In this document: one piece after another, positions 24,915 to 34,434 of the stretch
Layout of the letters: each line of letters opens with the position of its first letter
Position numbering within the stretch: the stretch's first letter is position 1
Assembly (NCBI RefSeq): GCF_001499855.1
Contig: NZ_LQIK01000007.1
Span: 1-64,000, forward strand
DNA length: 64,000 nucleotides
Source of the DNA: Mycobacterium sp. GA-0227b
Lineage (GTDB): Bacteria > Actinomycetota > Actinomycetes > Mycobacteriales > Mycobacteriaceae
Direction: 5' to 3'
The notes under the pieces: model-generated
The model's input: only the letters and a program-made list of their open reading frames with translations
Databases searched by the model: none
What the model was told of the DNA's origin: nothing
Program-made: the position numbers and the translations under genes

Positions 24915-26558
24915 ATGCCCGAGGTGCGTGTTGGGCCCTTGCTCCGCCACGTCGGCGAAACGGACGCGACCGTCTGGGTGGAGACCGACGGGCCATGCCG
25001 CGTCGAGGTTCTCGGCAACGGCGCCAACACCTTTGAGGTCGAGGGCCACCATTTCGCGATCGTCTGCGTGGCGGATCTGGACCCCAACCGCGAACATCCC
25101 TACGAGGTCCACCTCGACGGCGCCAAGGCGTGGCCACCGGACGACTACGAGTTCCCGCAGCCGCGTATCAGGCTGATGCCGCGCGACGGTTCCCTGCGGC
25201 TGCTGTTCGGATCGTGCCGCTGCTCGGCGCCGCACCGTCCGCCCTACACCTATCAACATTGGTGGCATCCCAAGGGCAAGGGCATCGACGTGTTGCGCAC
25301 CTACGGTATGCGGATGCTGCGACAGCCGTCGGCGCTGTGGCCCGACGCGCTGCTGATGATGGGCGACCAGCTCTACGCCGATCAGGTCAACGACACGATC
25401 AGGGACCTCGTCGCCGACCGCGAGGTACACGCCGACGGGCCGGTCGAGGTGCTCGAGGACTTCGAGGAGTACTGCATCGGCTACTGGGACGCCTGGAGCG
25501 ACCCCGTGGTGCGGTGGATGCTGTCCACGCTGCCGACGTCGATGATGTTCGACGACCACGAGATCAACGACAAGTGGAACACCTCGCAGGCGTGGCTGGA
25601 GGAGAAGCGCAAGACCGACTGGTACGAGACCCGGATCATCGGCGGGTTGATGGCCTACTGGATCTACCAGCATCTGGGCAACATGTCGCCGCAGGAGCTC
25701 GCCGACGACGAGACGTTCCAGCAGGTCCTGGCCAGCCGCGACGGCACCGAGCCGATCAGGCTGCTCGCTAAGCGGGCCGAAAGTGACGAGGGCGCTTCAC
25801 GATTCAGCATGTGCCGCGACCTCGGCTCGTCCCGGCTGATCGTCGCCGACTCGCGAACCGGTAGGCAACTGCAACCGGGGCAGCGCCGCATCATGACCGA
25901 CGACGAATGGGAGTGGATCACCGCCAGGGTCGACGGCAACTACGACCATCTGCTGTTCGCGAGCTCGCTGCCGATCCTGTTGCCCTACGGCATGCACCAC
26001 ATCGAGGGCTGGTCCGAAGCGGTCACCGACGGCGCTTGGGGTCGATGGCTGACCGGGCTCGGCGAGAAGGTGCGCATCGCGGCGAACCTCGACCACTGGG
26101 CGTGCTTCCAGTACAGCTTCCGGCGGTTCGAGGACCTGGTGATCGACGTCGCCACCGGCAAACGAGGAGAGGCTCCGCAGTCGATGGTCATGTTCGGCGG
26201 GGACGTCCACCACTGCTGGGTGTCGGAGATCGAGCTACCGCAGGACGCGCCGAATGCCTTGACCAAGATCTGGCAGGTGGTGTGCTCGGGGCTGCGAAAG
26301 GAACCGTCGGCGGTGGAGCGAATCGTATTGCGGCTCGGTCATACTCGGACCGCGGAGATCGTCGGCAAGCTGTTGGTCAAGACCACGGACGTGGGCATGC
26401 CGCGACTGCGCTGGCGGCCGGTCACGATGCCGCACTTCCGCAACCAGGTCGGCACGCTGGAGATCGCCGGCGGCGAGATGGGGGTGCGGATCGAGAAGAT
26501 CAGCGGCGGCTGGCGTAAACCGCGTCTCACCACGGTGATCGAGCACAAGCTGCTCTGA
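24915..26558 (+). CDS. PhoD-like metallophosphatase (alkaline phosphatase D family)
   Basis: The 547-residue protein has an N-terminal Ig-like segment (VGPLLRHVGETDATVWVET) and then the PhoD-like phosphatase core. Metal-binding motifs visible in order are FGSCRCSAP, MMGDQLYAD, FDDHEINDKWN and GGDVHHCW. This family hydrolyses phosphomono- or diesters with a metal centre. No signal peptide is seen at the chosen ATG (24915), unlike the Tat-exported PhoD enzymes, so it may be cytosolic. The frame is open further upstream, but the alignment to the Ig-like domain (MPEVRVGP) supports this start. It converges with the SDR gene, leaving five bases between stops. Confidence 0.85.
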   Translation: MPEVRVGPLLRHVGETDATVWVETDGPCRVEVLGNGANTFEVEGHHFAIVCVADLDPNREHPYEVHLDGAKAWPPDDYEFPQPRIRLMPRDGSLRLLFGSCRCSAPHRPPYTYQHWWHPKGKGIDVLRTYGMRMLRQPSALWPDALLMMGDQLYADQVNDTIRDLVADREVHADGPVEVLEDFEEYCIGYWDAWSDPVVRWMLSTLPTSMMFDDHEINDKWNTSQAWLEEKRKTDWYETRIIGGLMAYWIYQHLGNMSPQELADDETFQQVLASRDGTEPIRLLAKRAESDEGASRFSMCRDLGSSRLIVADSRTGRQLQPGQRRIMTDDEWEWITARVDGNYDHLLFASSLPILLPYGMHHIEGWSEAVTDGAWGRWLTGLGEKVRIAANLDHWACFQYSFRRFEDLVIDVATGKRGEAPQSMVMFGGDVHHCWVSEIELPQDAPNALTKIWQVVCSGLRKEPSAVERIVLRLGHTRTAEIVGKLLVKTTDVGMPRLRWRPVTMPHFRNQVGTLEIAGGEMGVRIEKISGGWRKPRLTTVIEHKLL

Positions 26559-26563
26559 TCCCT

Positions 26564-27304
26564 TCAGCCGGCGCCCTTGCCGTTGTCCACGCGGTACACC
26601 GCGCCGTGGATCGCGGCGGCGTCGTCGCTGGCCAGAAACGCGATCGCCTTGGCGACGTCGGCGGTGTCGGAGAACCCGCGCGGCGACGCGATGCGCATGA
26701 TCAGGTTCCAGTCGGCGTTGTCGGGCGCGGTGAACTCGGTGGTCTGCGCGGTCGGCATCCCGCCCGGGCACACCGCGTTCACCCGGATTCTGTCCTTGGT
26801 GTACTCGACGGCCAGTGCGCGGGTCAGCCCGACCAGCCCGTGTTTGGCCGCGCAGTACCCCGCCGAGTAGACCTCGCCCTCGACGCCGGCGATGGAGGCG
26901 ACGTTGACGATGTTGCCGCCGCTCTCCAGCAGGTGAGGCAGAGCGGCACGGCACAGGTAGAACGGCCCGTTGAGGTTCACCGCCAGGTCGCGGTCCCACT
27001 CGTCGTCGGTCACCGTCGTGGTGTGCCGCATCTGGTGAAAGCCGGCGACGTTGACCAGCACATCGAGTCGGCCGAACGCGTCGACGCACTGTGCGACGGC
27101 GTCGCGGCAGGCCTGCGACGACGCCACGTCCACCGACGCGAAACGACCGCCGGGCACCGCCTCGAACACCGATGCCATCCGCTCGGCGTCGCGTGCGATG
27201 CCGAACACCATCGCGTTGCGCTCGGCGAAGAGGTGGGCCACCGCGGCGCCCAGGCCCGCCGACGCACCCGTAACCAGAGCGACCTTGCCGCTGAGTTGAG
27301 TCAT
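26564..27304 (-). CDS. Short-chain dehydrogenase/reductase (SDR)
   Basis: The 246-residue classical SDR has TGASAGLG for cofactor binding (residues 13-20), NVAG, the catalytic Ser in NVASIAG, Tyr and Lys in YCAAK, and PGG after the active site. It would reduce or oxidise an alcohol/ketone with NAD(P)(H); the substrate is unknown. ATG at 27304. Upstream (27305-27521) no gene is seen. Confidence 0.88.
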   Translation of the reverse strand: MTQLSGKVALVTGASAGLGAAVAHLFAERNAMVFGIARDAERMASVFEAVPGGRFASVDVASSQACRDAVAQCVDAFGRLDVLVNVAGFHQMRHTTTVTDDEWDRDLAVNLNGPFYLCRAALPHLLESGGNIVNVASIAGVEGEVYSAGYCAAKHGLVGLTRALAVEYTKDRIRVNAVCPGGMPTAQTTEFTAPDNADWNLIMRIASPRGFSDTADVAKAIAFLASDDAAAIHGAVYRVDNGKGAG

Positions 27305-27421
27305 GGCAAGACCTTCTCATAACGGCATTTGTCGCCTCGAGACAACAAGCTATGCAACGTGCGCGCGGACAACTCGCCGACAACCTGGCCGTCCTATGTT
27401 GCCCGAGACGTCCTACGCGCC

Positions 27422-27480
27422 AGATTGCACCCAGGGTTGTACGGCGCCGACCGCACACATCACGACCATGAGTGCAATCT
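27422..27480. repeat. Inverted repeat, 9-bp arms
   Basis: AGATTGCAC at 27422-27430 is matched exactly by its reverse complement GTGCAATCT at 27472-27480, 41 bases apart, in the 217-base space between the SDR start and the 3' end of the ABC importer operon. The spacing is long for a hairpin terminator; it may be a regulator site or chance. Confidence 0.35.
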
Positions 27481-27521
27481 CGACCGTAGGGCCCGGATCG
27501 ATGTACATCGGTGCCGACGAG

Positions 27522-29138
27522 CTAGCTGCACGAGGCTCGCGGGCGCTCCGGGGGTACTGCCGCCAACAACGTGCGGGTGTAGTCGTCCTGCGGAGACGCG
27601 AACAGCTCCGCGGCCGGACGGTACTCGACCGTGGCGCCGTCGCGCATCACCAGCACGTCGTGGCTGACCTGCTGCACGATCGCGAGGTCGTGCGCGATGA
27701 ACAGGTACGTCAGGTCGAGGTCGCGCTGCAGCCCGGCCAGCAGGTCGAGTACCCGCGCCTGCACCGAGACATCCAGCGCCGCAGTCGCTTCGTCGAGGAT
27801 CAGCAGCTCCGGCTCGCCGGCCAGCGCGCGGGCGATGCTCACCCGCTGGCGCTCACCCCCGGACAGTTCGTGGGGGTAGCGCGACGCGAATAACGTTGGC
27901 AGACCGACGAGTTCGAGCAACTCGGCCACCCTGGCCGCGCGTGCACGCCTGCCTTTCGCGAGGCGGTGCACAATCAGCGGTTCGCCGATCGCGGCGCCGA
28001 CGCGGGCACGCGGGTTCACCGACGAGAACGGATCCTGGAACACGAGGCCGATCCGCCGGCGCAGCGCCTTCTCGGCAGAGCCGCGGACGCTGAACACCTC
28101 GGCCTCGTCGAGCGTTGCCGTGCCGGCATTTGGGCGGAGCAAGCCGGTGAGCGCCGCGGCCACCGTCGACTTACCCGATCCCGACTCGCCGACCAAACCA
28201 AGCGTGGTGCCGCGCCGGATCTGAAACGTCAACTCCTTGACGGCGTGCACGGTCGATGTGCCGACCGGCGTGCGGACCGCGAAGCGCACGTCGAGGCCGT
28301 TGACGTCCAGCAGCACAGGCGCATCGGCCACGGCCGCCGGGCCGGGCCGCCCGATCAGCGGCCGGGCCGCGAGCAGTTCACGGGTGTACTCGTGCGCAGG
28401 ACGGTCGAAGACGTCGGCGATCGGCGCCTGCTCGACGGCTTCGCCGCCGCGCAGCACCGTGACGTCGTCGGCGACCTGGCCGATCACGCCCAGGTCGTGG
28501 CTGATCCACACCACCGCCGTGCCGAAGTCGCGCTGCAGGTCGGCCACCAACTCGACGATCTGAGCCTGGGTGGTGACGTCGAGTGCGGTCGTCGGTTCGT
28601 CGGCGATCAGCAGTACCGGATCGCACGCCATCGCGATCGCGATCATCACGCGCTGCTTCTGCCCGCCCGAGAGCTGATGCGGATAGGCGCGCAGCCGCGA
28701 CTGCGGATCGGGCAGGCCGACCGCCTCCAACAACTCCACGGCGCGGCCCCGCGCCTGCTGCCGGTTCATCCGGCGGTGCGCCTCGAGCGATTCGGTGATC
28801 TGCCGCTCGAGCGTCAACAGCGGGTTCAGCGACGTGCCCGGATCCTGGAACACGAAGCCGATCTGACCGCCATGCACGCTGCGCAGAATCCGGCTCGGTG
28901 CGCCGACGAGCTCGGTCCGGCCGGAACCCGTTGTGAGCGTGCTGGTTCCGCAGACAGTGGCACCAGGGGCGTCGAGCAGACCCGTCGCGGCGAGCACGGT
29001 CATCGACTTGCCCGATCCCGATTCGCCGACGATGCCGAGCGTCTGCCCGCGGTGCACGTCGAACGAGACTCCGTGCACGATTTCGCGTCGGCCGATGCCG
29101 ACCCGCAGGTCGCGCACGCTCAACACCGGTTCGCTCAC
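27522..29138 (-). CDS. Peptide ABC importer, fused double ATPase (DppD-DppF type)
   Basis: The 538-residue protein carries two ABC ATPase domains in tandem. Domain 1: Walker A GESGSGKS, signature LSGGQKQR, Walker B LLIADEPT. Domain 2: Walker A GESGSGKS, signature LSGGERQR, Walker B LLILDEAT, switch His in IAHDLA. The fused form replaces separate DppD and DppF subunits and energises import of oligopeptides or similar solutes. The GTG start at 29138 overlaps the stop of the upstream permease gene (GTGA), with GGAGAAAG upstream; the longer open frame upstream is a shadow of that permease. It is the last gene of a four-gene operon. Confidence 0.92.
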   Translation of the reverse strand: MSEPVLSVRDLRVGIGRREIVHGVSFDVHRGQTLGIVGESGSGKSMTVLAATGLLDAPGATVCGTSTLTTGSGRTELVGAPSRILRSVHGGQIGFVFQDPGTSLNPLLTLERQITESLEAHRRMNRQQARGRAVELLEAVGLPDPQSRLRAYPHQLSGGQKQRVMIAIAMACDPVLLIADEPTTALDVTTQAQIVELVADLQRDFGTAVVWISHDLGVIGQVADDVTVLRGGEAVEQAPIADVFDRPAHEYTRELLAARPLIGRPGPAAVADAPVLLDVNGLDVRFAVRTPVGTSTVHAVKELTFQIRRGTTLGLVGESGSGKSTVAAALTGLLRPNAGTATLDEAEVFSVRGSAEKALRRRIGLVFQDPFSSVNPRARVGAAIGEPLIVHRLAKGRRARAARVAELLELVGLPTLFASRYPHELSGGERQRVSIARALAGEPELLILDEATAALDVSVQARVLDLLAGLQRDLDLTYLFIAHDLAIVQQVSHDVLVMRDGATVEYRPAAELFASPQDDYTRTLLAAVPPERPRASCS

Positions 29139-30016
29139 TGCTTTCTCCGGGCTTCGATCATGGTGCGCTGTTTCGGGTCGAGGACGTCGCGCAGGCCGTC
29201 GCCGAGCAGGTTGAACGCCAGTACGGCGACGAAGATCGCGGCGCCGGGGAACACCGCCATCCACCACGCCATGGTCACGAAACCCTGGGAGTCGAAGATC
29301 ATTCGGCCCAGCGACGGCTGCGGCGGCTGGATGCCCAACCCGAGGAACGACAGCGCCGCCTCCGAGAGGATCGCGAACGCCAGCGACAGCGAGGTCTGCA
29401 CCACCAGTGGTCCGGCGATGTTCGGCAGAATGTGGCGGCCGAGGATGTACAGATGGCCGGTGCCCATGCTGCGCGACACCGCGACAAACGGTTCGACGCG
29501 CACGCTCATCGTGCTGGCCCGCGCGACGCGCGCGAAAATCGGCGTGTAGACGATGCCGATCGCCAGGATCGTCGTCGTCACACCAGGCCCGAGGATCGCC
29601 ACCACCGCCAACGCGAGCAACAGCACCGGGAACGCGAACATCACGTCGACGACGCGCATGAACACCGTGTCCAGCCAACCGCCGCGGTAGCCGGAGACCA
29701 CGCCGATCGCCACGCCCACCACCACGGCGAACGCCACGCTCACCACGGCGACGCGCATCGACGACTGCGTCGCCACCAGCACCCGGGAGAACACGTCGCG
29801 GCCCAGTTCGTCGGTGCCGAACCAGTGCGTGCCGCTGGGTGCCTGGAGCGCATTCGGCACGTCGACGTCGTTGATCCCGTACGGCGCAATCCAATTCGCG
29901 GTGACCGCGACGAACGCGATCACAATCAACAGACCGGCACTGACCACGGTGACCGGGTTGCCCAGCAGGAGTCGCAGCGACGACATCCTGCTGCCCTGCT
30001 CGGCGGGAGTGGTCAT
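29135..30016 (-). CDS. Peptide ABC importer, inner-membrane permease (DppC type)
   Basis: The 293-residue permease has an N-terminal membrane helix (about 21-44), the OppC-type segment HWFGTDELGRDVFSRV, and about five more helices. The cytoplasmic EAA loop (VRVEPFVAVSRSMGTGHLYILGRHILPN) contacts the ATPase. It pairs with the DppB-type protein encoded just upstream. Its ATG overlaps the preceding stop (ATGA at 30013-30016), which fixes the start and shows translational coupling. Confidence 0.93.
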   Translation of the reverse strand: MTTPAEQGSRMSSLRLLLGNPVTVVSAGLLIVIAFVAVTANWIAPYGINDVDVPNALQAPSGTHWFGTDELGRDVFSRVLVATQSSMRVAVVSVAFAVVVGVAIGVVSGYRGGWLDTVFMRVVDVMFAFPVLLLALAVVAILGPGVTTTILAIGIVYTPIFARVARASTMSVRVEPFVAVSRSMGTGHLYILGRHILPNIAGPLVVQTSLSLAFAILSEAALSFLGLGIQPPQPSLGRMIFDSQGFVTMAWWMAVFPGAAIFVAVLAFNLLGDGLRDVLDPKQRTMIEARRKQ

Positions 30017-30981
30017 GAGAGCCGGATCCTCGGGTCGACGACGGCGTAGAGCACATCCACGATGAGGTTGATGAGCAGGAACAGCGCCGCGATGAGCAGC
30101 ACCGTGCCCTGGATGACGGGATAGTCGCGCGCCGCGACCGCGTTGTAGACGAGTCGACCCAGTCCGGGCCACGCGAACACCACTTCGACGACGATCACAC
30201 CGGAAAGGATGGTGGCGAGTTGGATACCGGTGATGGTCAGTACGGGGATCAACGCGTTGCGCACGGTGTGGCGCAGCGTGACCACCCGCGGCGCAAGTCC
30301 CTTCGACCGCGCGGTGCGCACGTAGCCCATCGCCGCGACCTCCAGCACCGCCGAGCGCACGTACCGCGTCATGATCGCTCCCGCGACCAGGCCGATGGTC
30401 ACCGCGGGCAAGACCAGGTGGCGCAACCACCCGGTCGGATCCTCGACCAGCGGCCGGTAGCCGGAGGTGGGCAGCCAGTGCAGTGTTGACGAGAACAAGG
30501 CGATCAGCAGAATGCCCATCCAGAAATCCGGGATCGAGACGCCGAACTGGCTGCCGATCCGCACGATCGCGTCGCTGAGCCTGCCCTCGTGCAGCGCCGA
30601 CCAGATGCCAGCGGGAATGGCGATCAGCAGCGCGATCACGATGCCCACCGCGGCCAGCGACACCGTCGCGGGCAGGCGTTCGAGCAGGATCTCCGTCACC
30701 GGATCGCCGTTGCGGAAGCTGACGCCGAGATCGCCGGTCAACGCGGAACCGAGGTAGCCGAAGAACTGGCCGATGATCGGTCTGTCCAGGCCGCTCGCCG
30801 ACCGCAGCGCCTCGTAGGCCTGCGGTGTGTAGCGCGTGCCGAGCGCGATGCGCACCGGGTCGCCCGGCACGAGGTGCACCAACGCGAAACTCACGACGAG
30901 CACCCCGAGCAGCACCACCGCCGAGTACGCCAGCCGGCGCGCCAAAAACCGGGTGATCGGATGAACGAGCAAGGCGGTCAT
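30013..30981 (-). CDS. Peptide ABC importer, inner-membrane permease (DppB type)
   Basis: The 322-residue permease begins with a helix containing LAYSAVVLLGVLVVSFALVH, then the DppB hallmark LVPGDPVRIALG. Several helices follow, with the EAA loop (YVRTARSKGLAPRVVTLRHTVRNALIP). It forms the translocation channel with the DppC-type protein. Its start ATG overlaps the stop of the substrate-binding protein (ATGA at 30978-30981). Reading frame further upstream is a shadow. Confidence 0.93.
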   Translation of the reverse strand: MTALLVHPITRFLARRLAYSAVVLLGVLVVSFALVHLVPGDPVRIALGTRYTPQAYEALRSASGLDRPIIGQFFGYLGSALTGDLGVSFRNGDPVTEILLERLPATVSLAAVGIVIALLIAIPAGIWSALHEGRLSDAIVRIGSQFGVSIPDFWMGILLIALFSSTLHWLPTSGYRPLVEDPTGWLRHLVLPAVTIGLVAGAIMTRYVRSAVLEVAAMGYVRTARSKGLAPRVVTLRHTVRNALIPVLTITGIQLATILSGVIVVEVVFAWPGLGRLVYNAVAARDYPVIQGTVLLIAALFLLINLIVDVLYAVVDPRIRLS

Positions 30982-32528
30982 GTCGTTTCGGCCTGGGTGA
31001 GGCTTGCCGTGCGGAACCGGACAGCACCGTCGCGGCGGGCCTCGTATCCGGACAGGTTTGTCACCCAGGCCTGGATCACCGACGGGTTGTAGAGGTAGAT
31101 GTAGCTCACCTGGTCGGCGATGATCGTGGCGGCTCGGCGGTAGATGTCTTCGCGCGCTTCGCGATTCGTTTCCACCCGACCGGCGTCGAGCAGGTGGTCC
31201 ACCTCGGCGTTGGAGAACTTCTGGGCGTTGCTGGTGCCGTTGGTGTGGTGCTGGGCGTAGTAGAAGTCGTCCGGGTCGATGTTGCCGAGCCAGCCCATCA
31301 TCAGCATGTCGAAGAGGCCGGAGTTCTGTTCGTCGAGCCAGGTGGCGAAGTCGACCGTGCGGATCTTGACCGTGATACCAAGCGGCGCAAGGTTGTCGGC
31401 GATCACCTGGGCCGCGGTGACGGTCTCGGGGTACTCGCTGGTGACCAGCATGTCGAGGTCGATGTCGCCGACGCCCGCCTCGTCGAGCAGCCGGTTGGCG
31501 GTGTCGGGGTCGTAGCGGTAGCGCGTGTACTCGGTGTACCAGGGGTTGCCCTCGGGGATCGCGAGTTGGTTCGCAACCGCGGTGCCGTAGCTGGTCGCCG
31601 CGACGATCGCGTCGCGGTCGATGCCGTAGGCGACGGCTCGGCGCGCCCGCACGTCGTCCCACGGCTTGTGGGCCTGGTTGAGCGCGAGATACCAGTAGTC
31701 GTTGCTCGGGGTCACCGCCAGGTGCAGCGAGTCGTCGTCGCGCAGCTGCATCACCCGTTGCGTCGGGATGGAGTCGGTCCAGTCGATCTCACCGGCCTGC
31801 AACGCCGAAAGCGCGGTCGACGGTTCGGAGATGAAGCGAAACGTCACACCCGGCACCTTCGGTGGGCCACCCCAATACGACGGGTTGGCCTTGAGCGTGA
31901 TGGAGTCGCCGCTCTTCTGGGACTGGAACGCGAACGGTCCCGTGCCGATCGGGTGGGTGGCGATCTGACCGCTTTCGACGTTGCGGCGCTGCACGATCGC
32001 CATGCCCTTGAAGCCGCCGATGTTGGTCAACAGGTTCGGCGTGGGGTGTTTGACGCGGATCACGACGGTCAGCGGATCGACGGCCCGCACGTCGGTGACG
32101 GCGCTGAACTTGTCGACGTTGGCCAGCTGTTCATCCATGATGCGCCGGTACGAGAACACGACGTCGTCGGCGCTCAACGGGCTGCCGTCGTGGAATGTCA
32201 CCCCGGGCCGGAGGTGAAACGTCCACGACAGCTGGTCGGGGCTGACGTCCCACGACTCGGCCAGCGCGGGCCGCATCTCGAGGTTGGCGTCCGGTTCGAC
32301 GAGCGTGTCGAAGACGTTCTCGAGCACCTCGAAGGAGAAGTAGGCACTGGTCTTGTGCGGGTCCAGTTGGTCGGGCTCGCCGGCGATGGCGGCGATGAGG
32401 TGGTTCGACGAGTCGCCGAGGTCGACACGTTGCCCGGTGGAACACCCGGACAGGACGATGACGATGGCCGAGACCACTGCTAAGACCACTGCTGGGGCCA
32501 CCGCCACCAGTCGTTTCATTGCCACCAT
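30978..32528 (-). CDS. Peptide ABC importer, substrate-binding lipoprotein (DppA/OppA type)
   Basis: The 516-residue lipoprotein has a lipobox at LSGC (about residue 29) after a hydrophobic signal. The mature part is an SBP family 5 protein: EPDQLDPHKTS near its N-terminus, LAESWDVSPDQLSWTFHLRPGVTFHDGSPLSADDVVFS, then NPSYWGG and the C-terminal WLGNIDPDDFYYAQHH. It captures peptide-like solutes outside the membrane for the permeases encoded downstream. Two start codons, three codons apart (32528 and 32519), cannot be separated. It is the first gene of the operon; the substrate is not evident. Confidence 0.92.
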   Translation of the reverse strand: MVAMKRLVAVAPAVVLAVVSAIVIVLSGCSTGQRVDLGDSSNHLIAAIAGEPDQLDPHKTSAYFSFEVLENVFDTLVEPDANLEMRPALAESWDVSPDQLSWTFHLRPGVTFHDGSPLSADDVVFSYRRIMDEQLANVDKFSAVTDVRAVDPLTVVIRVKHPTPNLLTNIGGFKGMAIVQRRNVESGQIATHPIGTGPFAFQSQKSGDSITLKANPSYWGGPPKVPGVTFRFISEPSTALSALQAGEIDWTDSIPTQRVMQLRDDDSLHLAVTPSNDYWYLALNQAHKPWDDVRARRAVAYGIDRDAIVAATSYGTAVANQLAIPEGNPWYTEYTRYRYDPDTANRLLDEAGVGDIDLDMLVTSEYPETVTAAQVIADNLAPLGITVKIRTVDFATWLDEQNSGLFDMLMMGWLGNIDPDDFYYAQHHTNGTSNAQKFSNAEVDHLLDAGRVETNREAREDIYRRAATIIADQVSYIYLYNPSVIQAWVTNLSGYEARRDGAVRFRTASLTQAETT

Positions 32529-32657
32529 CCCGAGCCTCGTGCCGCGTCTTTACCCGTCGGCGCTGGTCGGCGAAACCCGGGACAGGGGAAAGCCGTGACG
32601 AGCCGATGTGCACACTGAAATACTCAGTACACCGCTGACGCCGGGAAAGGGACCACG

Positions 32658-33203
32658 TTGAGGAACACGATCACACGGACTCTGGGCGTGGCCGCGCTCG
32701 TTCTCGGCGTGCTGTTCGGCGCGCAGGGTATTGCGCACGGTCAGGGGGACGTCAAGTCGCCGGACACTCCCGAGGGCGTCTACAACGTCCGCATCGCCGG
32801 GCAGGCCGAAACCACCTGGGAGATCTACCCGATCTGCGTCCCGACCGTCGGCGACCTGCGCGAGCCCCTGATCCTTCCCGTCGGGTGTCGGCTGAAGGTC
32901 TTCCCGGCAGGCCGCGGCGGCGCCGAAGCCGTCCAGGTCGGCGGCCAGTGGACATTCGAGGCGAACCCCAATGACTCGTTCCGTAAATGCGCGGACGGCA
33001 GTAAGGCGCCCCAGACGATGATCTACTCGTTCAACGGGAGCACGCTCGCCGGCACCCTCAAGGTCATCCACGGCGCGGTATGCGGCGAGCAGCCCGCGAT
33101 GGTCGAGATGCCGCTGACCCTGTCGTTCAAGGAGCCGCTGGCCATCCCCGTCACGCCGTATCCGCTGATCTGTGAGCCCGGCGGCCTTCGACGCTGCTTC
33201 TAG
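32658..33203 (+). CDS. Secreted protein of unknown function
   Basis: The 181-residue protein has a signal peptide (hydrophobic about 9-24, cleavage likely after AHG or nearby). The mature part contains six cysteines in pairs (ICVPTVG...PVGCRL, FRKC, GAVCGEQ, LICEPGGLRRCF), suggesting disulfides. The start is TTG at 32658, with GGGAAAGGGA just upstream at proper spacing. Its stop abuts the GTG of the next gene, so the two are translated in sequence. I do not recognise the family. Confidence 0.75.
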   Translation: MRNTITRTLGVAALVLGVLFGAQGIAHGQGDVKSPDTPEGVYNVRIAGQAETTWEIYPICVPTVGDLREPLILPVGCRLKVFPAGRGGAEAVQVGGQWTFEANPNDSFRKCADGSKAPQTMIYSFNGSTLAGTLKVIHGAVCGEQPAMVEMPLTLSFKEPLAIPVTPYPLICEPGGLRRCF

Positions 33204-34343
33204 GTGCCCGACAACCCGTCGATCGGCCGGGCAGCCGGCCATGGCCTGCGGCCCACTCGACGGGCCCGACTGCCGCTTCTCAACGGCAAGGCCGTCGACC
33301 TCACCGGTCCGGGACTCACCGACCGATGGGGCGTCACCTGCACCGATCTCGGCGCCTCGGTGACGGCGCCGGACGGCAAGTTGGTGTCGGTGTTCGGCGA
33401 CACGTTCTCGGGTCGCAAGGTGGGGGAGGGTGATTGGCGCTCACCGGTCGTGCTGATCGGCACCGGCGACGCCGACCATGAAATCGTCTTCGAGTGCGCA
33501 GGCGGCAGCGACCCCGACTACGCGAGGCAGCTGTGGCACTACGCGCACGACGATGCGGCCTCCGGATGGCGCCGCAGCGGCATCAGCACCGTGATCCCGT
33601 CGGACTTACTGACCGTCGGTGATTCGATGTACCTGCACGTCATCGTCAACCGCGGCTTCGGCACAGTCGTCTGGACCGAGATCTGGCGCTCGCCCGACAG
33701 CGGTGTCACCTGGACGCACTTGGGCGAGAAGGCCAAGTTCCCCGCCGACCTGCACGGCGGGCACGCACAGTGCTGGGCATGGGATTTCGATCCGGACGAC
33801 GGCTGGGTTTACGTGGCGGCCACCGGCTTTCAGCGCGACAAGGGGATCGTCTTGATGCGGGTGCGTCCCGAACACATCGGGGACCGGACCCGCTATCTCG
33901 GTTGGGGTTTCAGAGGCGGCCGGTGGGCGTGGGGGACTTCCGCGACACCTGTCACACCGGCCGGTGAGAGATGGGGAGAGCTGGCGTTTCGCCGTATCGG
34001 GCCGGACAAGTGGGTGCTGGGCGGCTTTCTCGCGTCGAAGTATGCACTCGGCTATCGGGTGGTGGCCTCGCCCGTGGCGAACATGCACACCACGCCGATC
34101 CAGATGCCGGTCGTCGGAACGGCGTGGGACGCCGAGGACCACTTCGGCAGCCGCGTCGCCCAGCTCTACGGGGGCTACCTGCTGCCGGGGTCGCGCTTCG
34201 ACATCGACGGCGGCGTCGGGCTGGTGGTGTCACAGTGGAACACCGCGACCGGCTGGCCCTATCGCGCAATGCAATTCAAGGCTTCGTTGCGCGACACATC
34301 CCGTCGAGCGCGAGCAGACGCAAATGTCCCCGAAAACCTTTGA
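33204..34343 (+). CDS. DUF4185 domain protein
   Basis: The 379-residue protein matches the DUF4185 family, a predicted beta-propeller-like carbohydrate-active fold: DRWGVTCTDLGASVTAPDGKLVSVFGDTFSG at the start, HYAHDDAASGWRR, GVTWTHLGEKAKFPADL, then FGSRVAQLYGGYLLPGSRFD and SQWNTATGWPY near the end. The GTG start directly follows the previous stop, with no ribosome site of its own. The last residues (about RADANVPENL) are encoded inside an inverted-repeat element at 34311-34368, so the natural C-terminus may have been altered. No signal peptide is visible. Confidence 0.78.
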   Translation: MPDNPSIGRAAGHGLRPTRRARLPLLNGKAVDLTGPGLTDRWGVTCTDLGASVTAPDGKLVSVFGDTFSGRKVGEGDWRSPVVLIGTGDADHEIVFECAGGSDPDYARQLWHYAHDDAASGWRRSGISTVIPSDLLTVGDSMYLHVIVNRGFGTVVWTEIWRSPDSGVTWTHLGEKAKFPADLHGGHAQCWAWDFDPDDGWVYVAATGFQRDKGIVLMRVRPEHIGDRTRYLGWGFRGGRWAWGTSATPVTPAGERWGELAFRRIGPDKWVLGGFLASKYALGYRVVASPVANMHTTPIQMPVVGTAWDAEDHFGSRVAQLYGGYLLPGSRFDIDGGVGLVVSQWNTATGWPYRAMQFKASLRDTSRRARADANVPENL

Positions 34344-34368
34344 TTTTGAGGCCATTTGCGTCTGTTCG
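34311..34368. repeat. Inverted-repeat element, copy 1
   Basis: CGAGCAGACGCAAATG at 34311-34326 faces its reverse complement CATTTGCGTCTGTTCG at 34353-34368, with 15 of 16 positions matched and a 26-base loop. The DUF4185 stop codon lies in the loop. A second related copy is at 44685-44742. The core CGAGCAGACGC is a motif I recall from many mycobacterial intergenic regions; it may act as a terminator or be a small dispersed repeat. Confidence 0.8.
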
Positions 34369-34434
34369 CGGCTGAAACGCCACGCGCGCACCTAGGGTGT
34401 AGGCCGTGGCCGAGTGGAAGGGGACCGTCGAGCT

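Noticed and set aside
29139..31027. Long upstream extensions of the ABC importer frames, including 844- and 630-residue readings
   Set aside because: The extensions overlap other importer genes on the same strand in another frame. ATGA/GTGA overlaps fix the true starts at 29138, 30016 and 30981.
31194..32483. 429-codon plus-strand frame
   Set aside because: It is antisense to the DppA/OppA-like lipoprotein and has a shadow-like Val/Gly/Asp/Arg composition.
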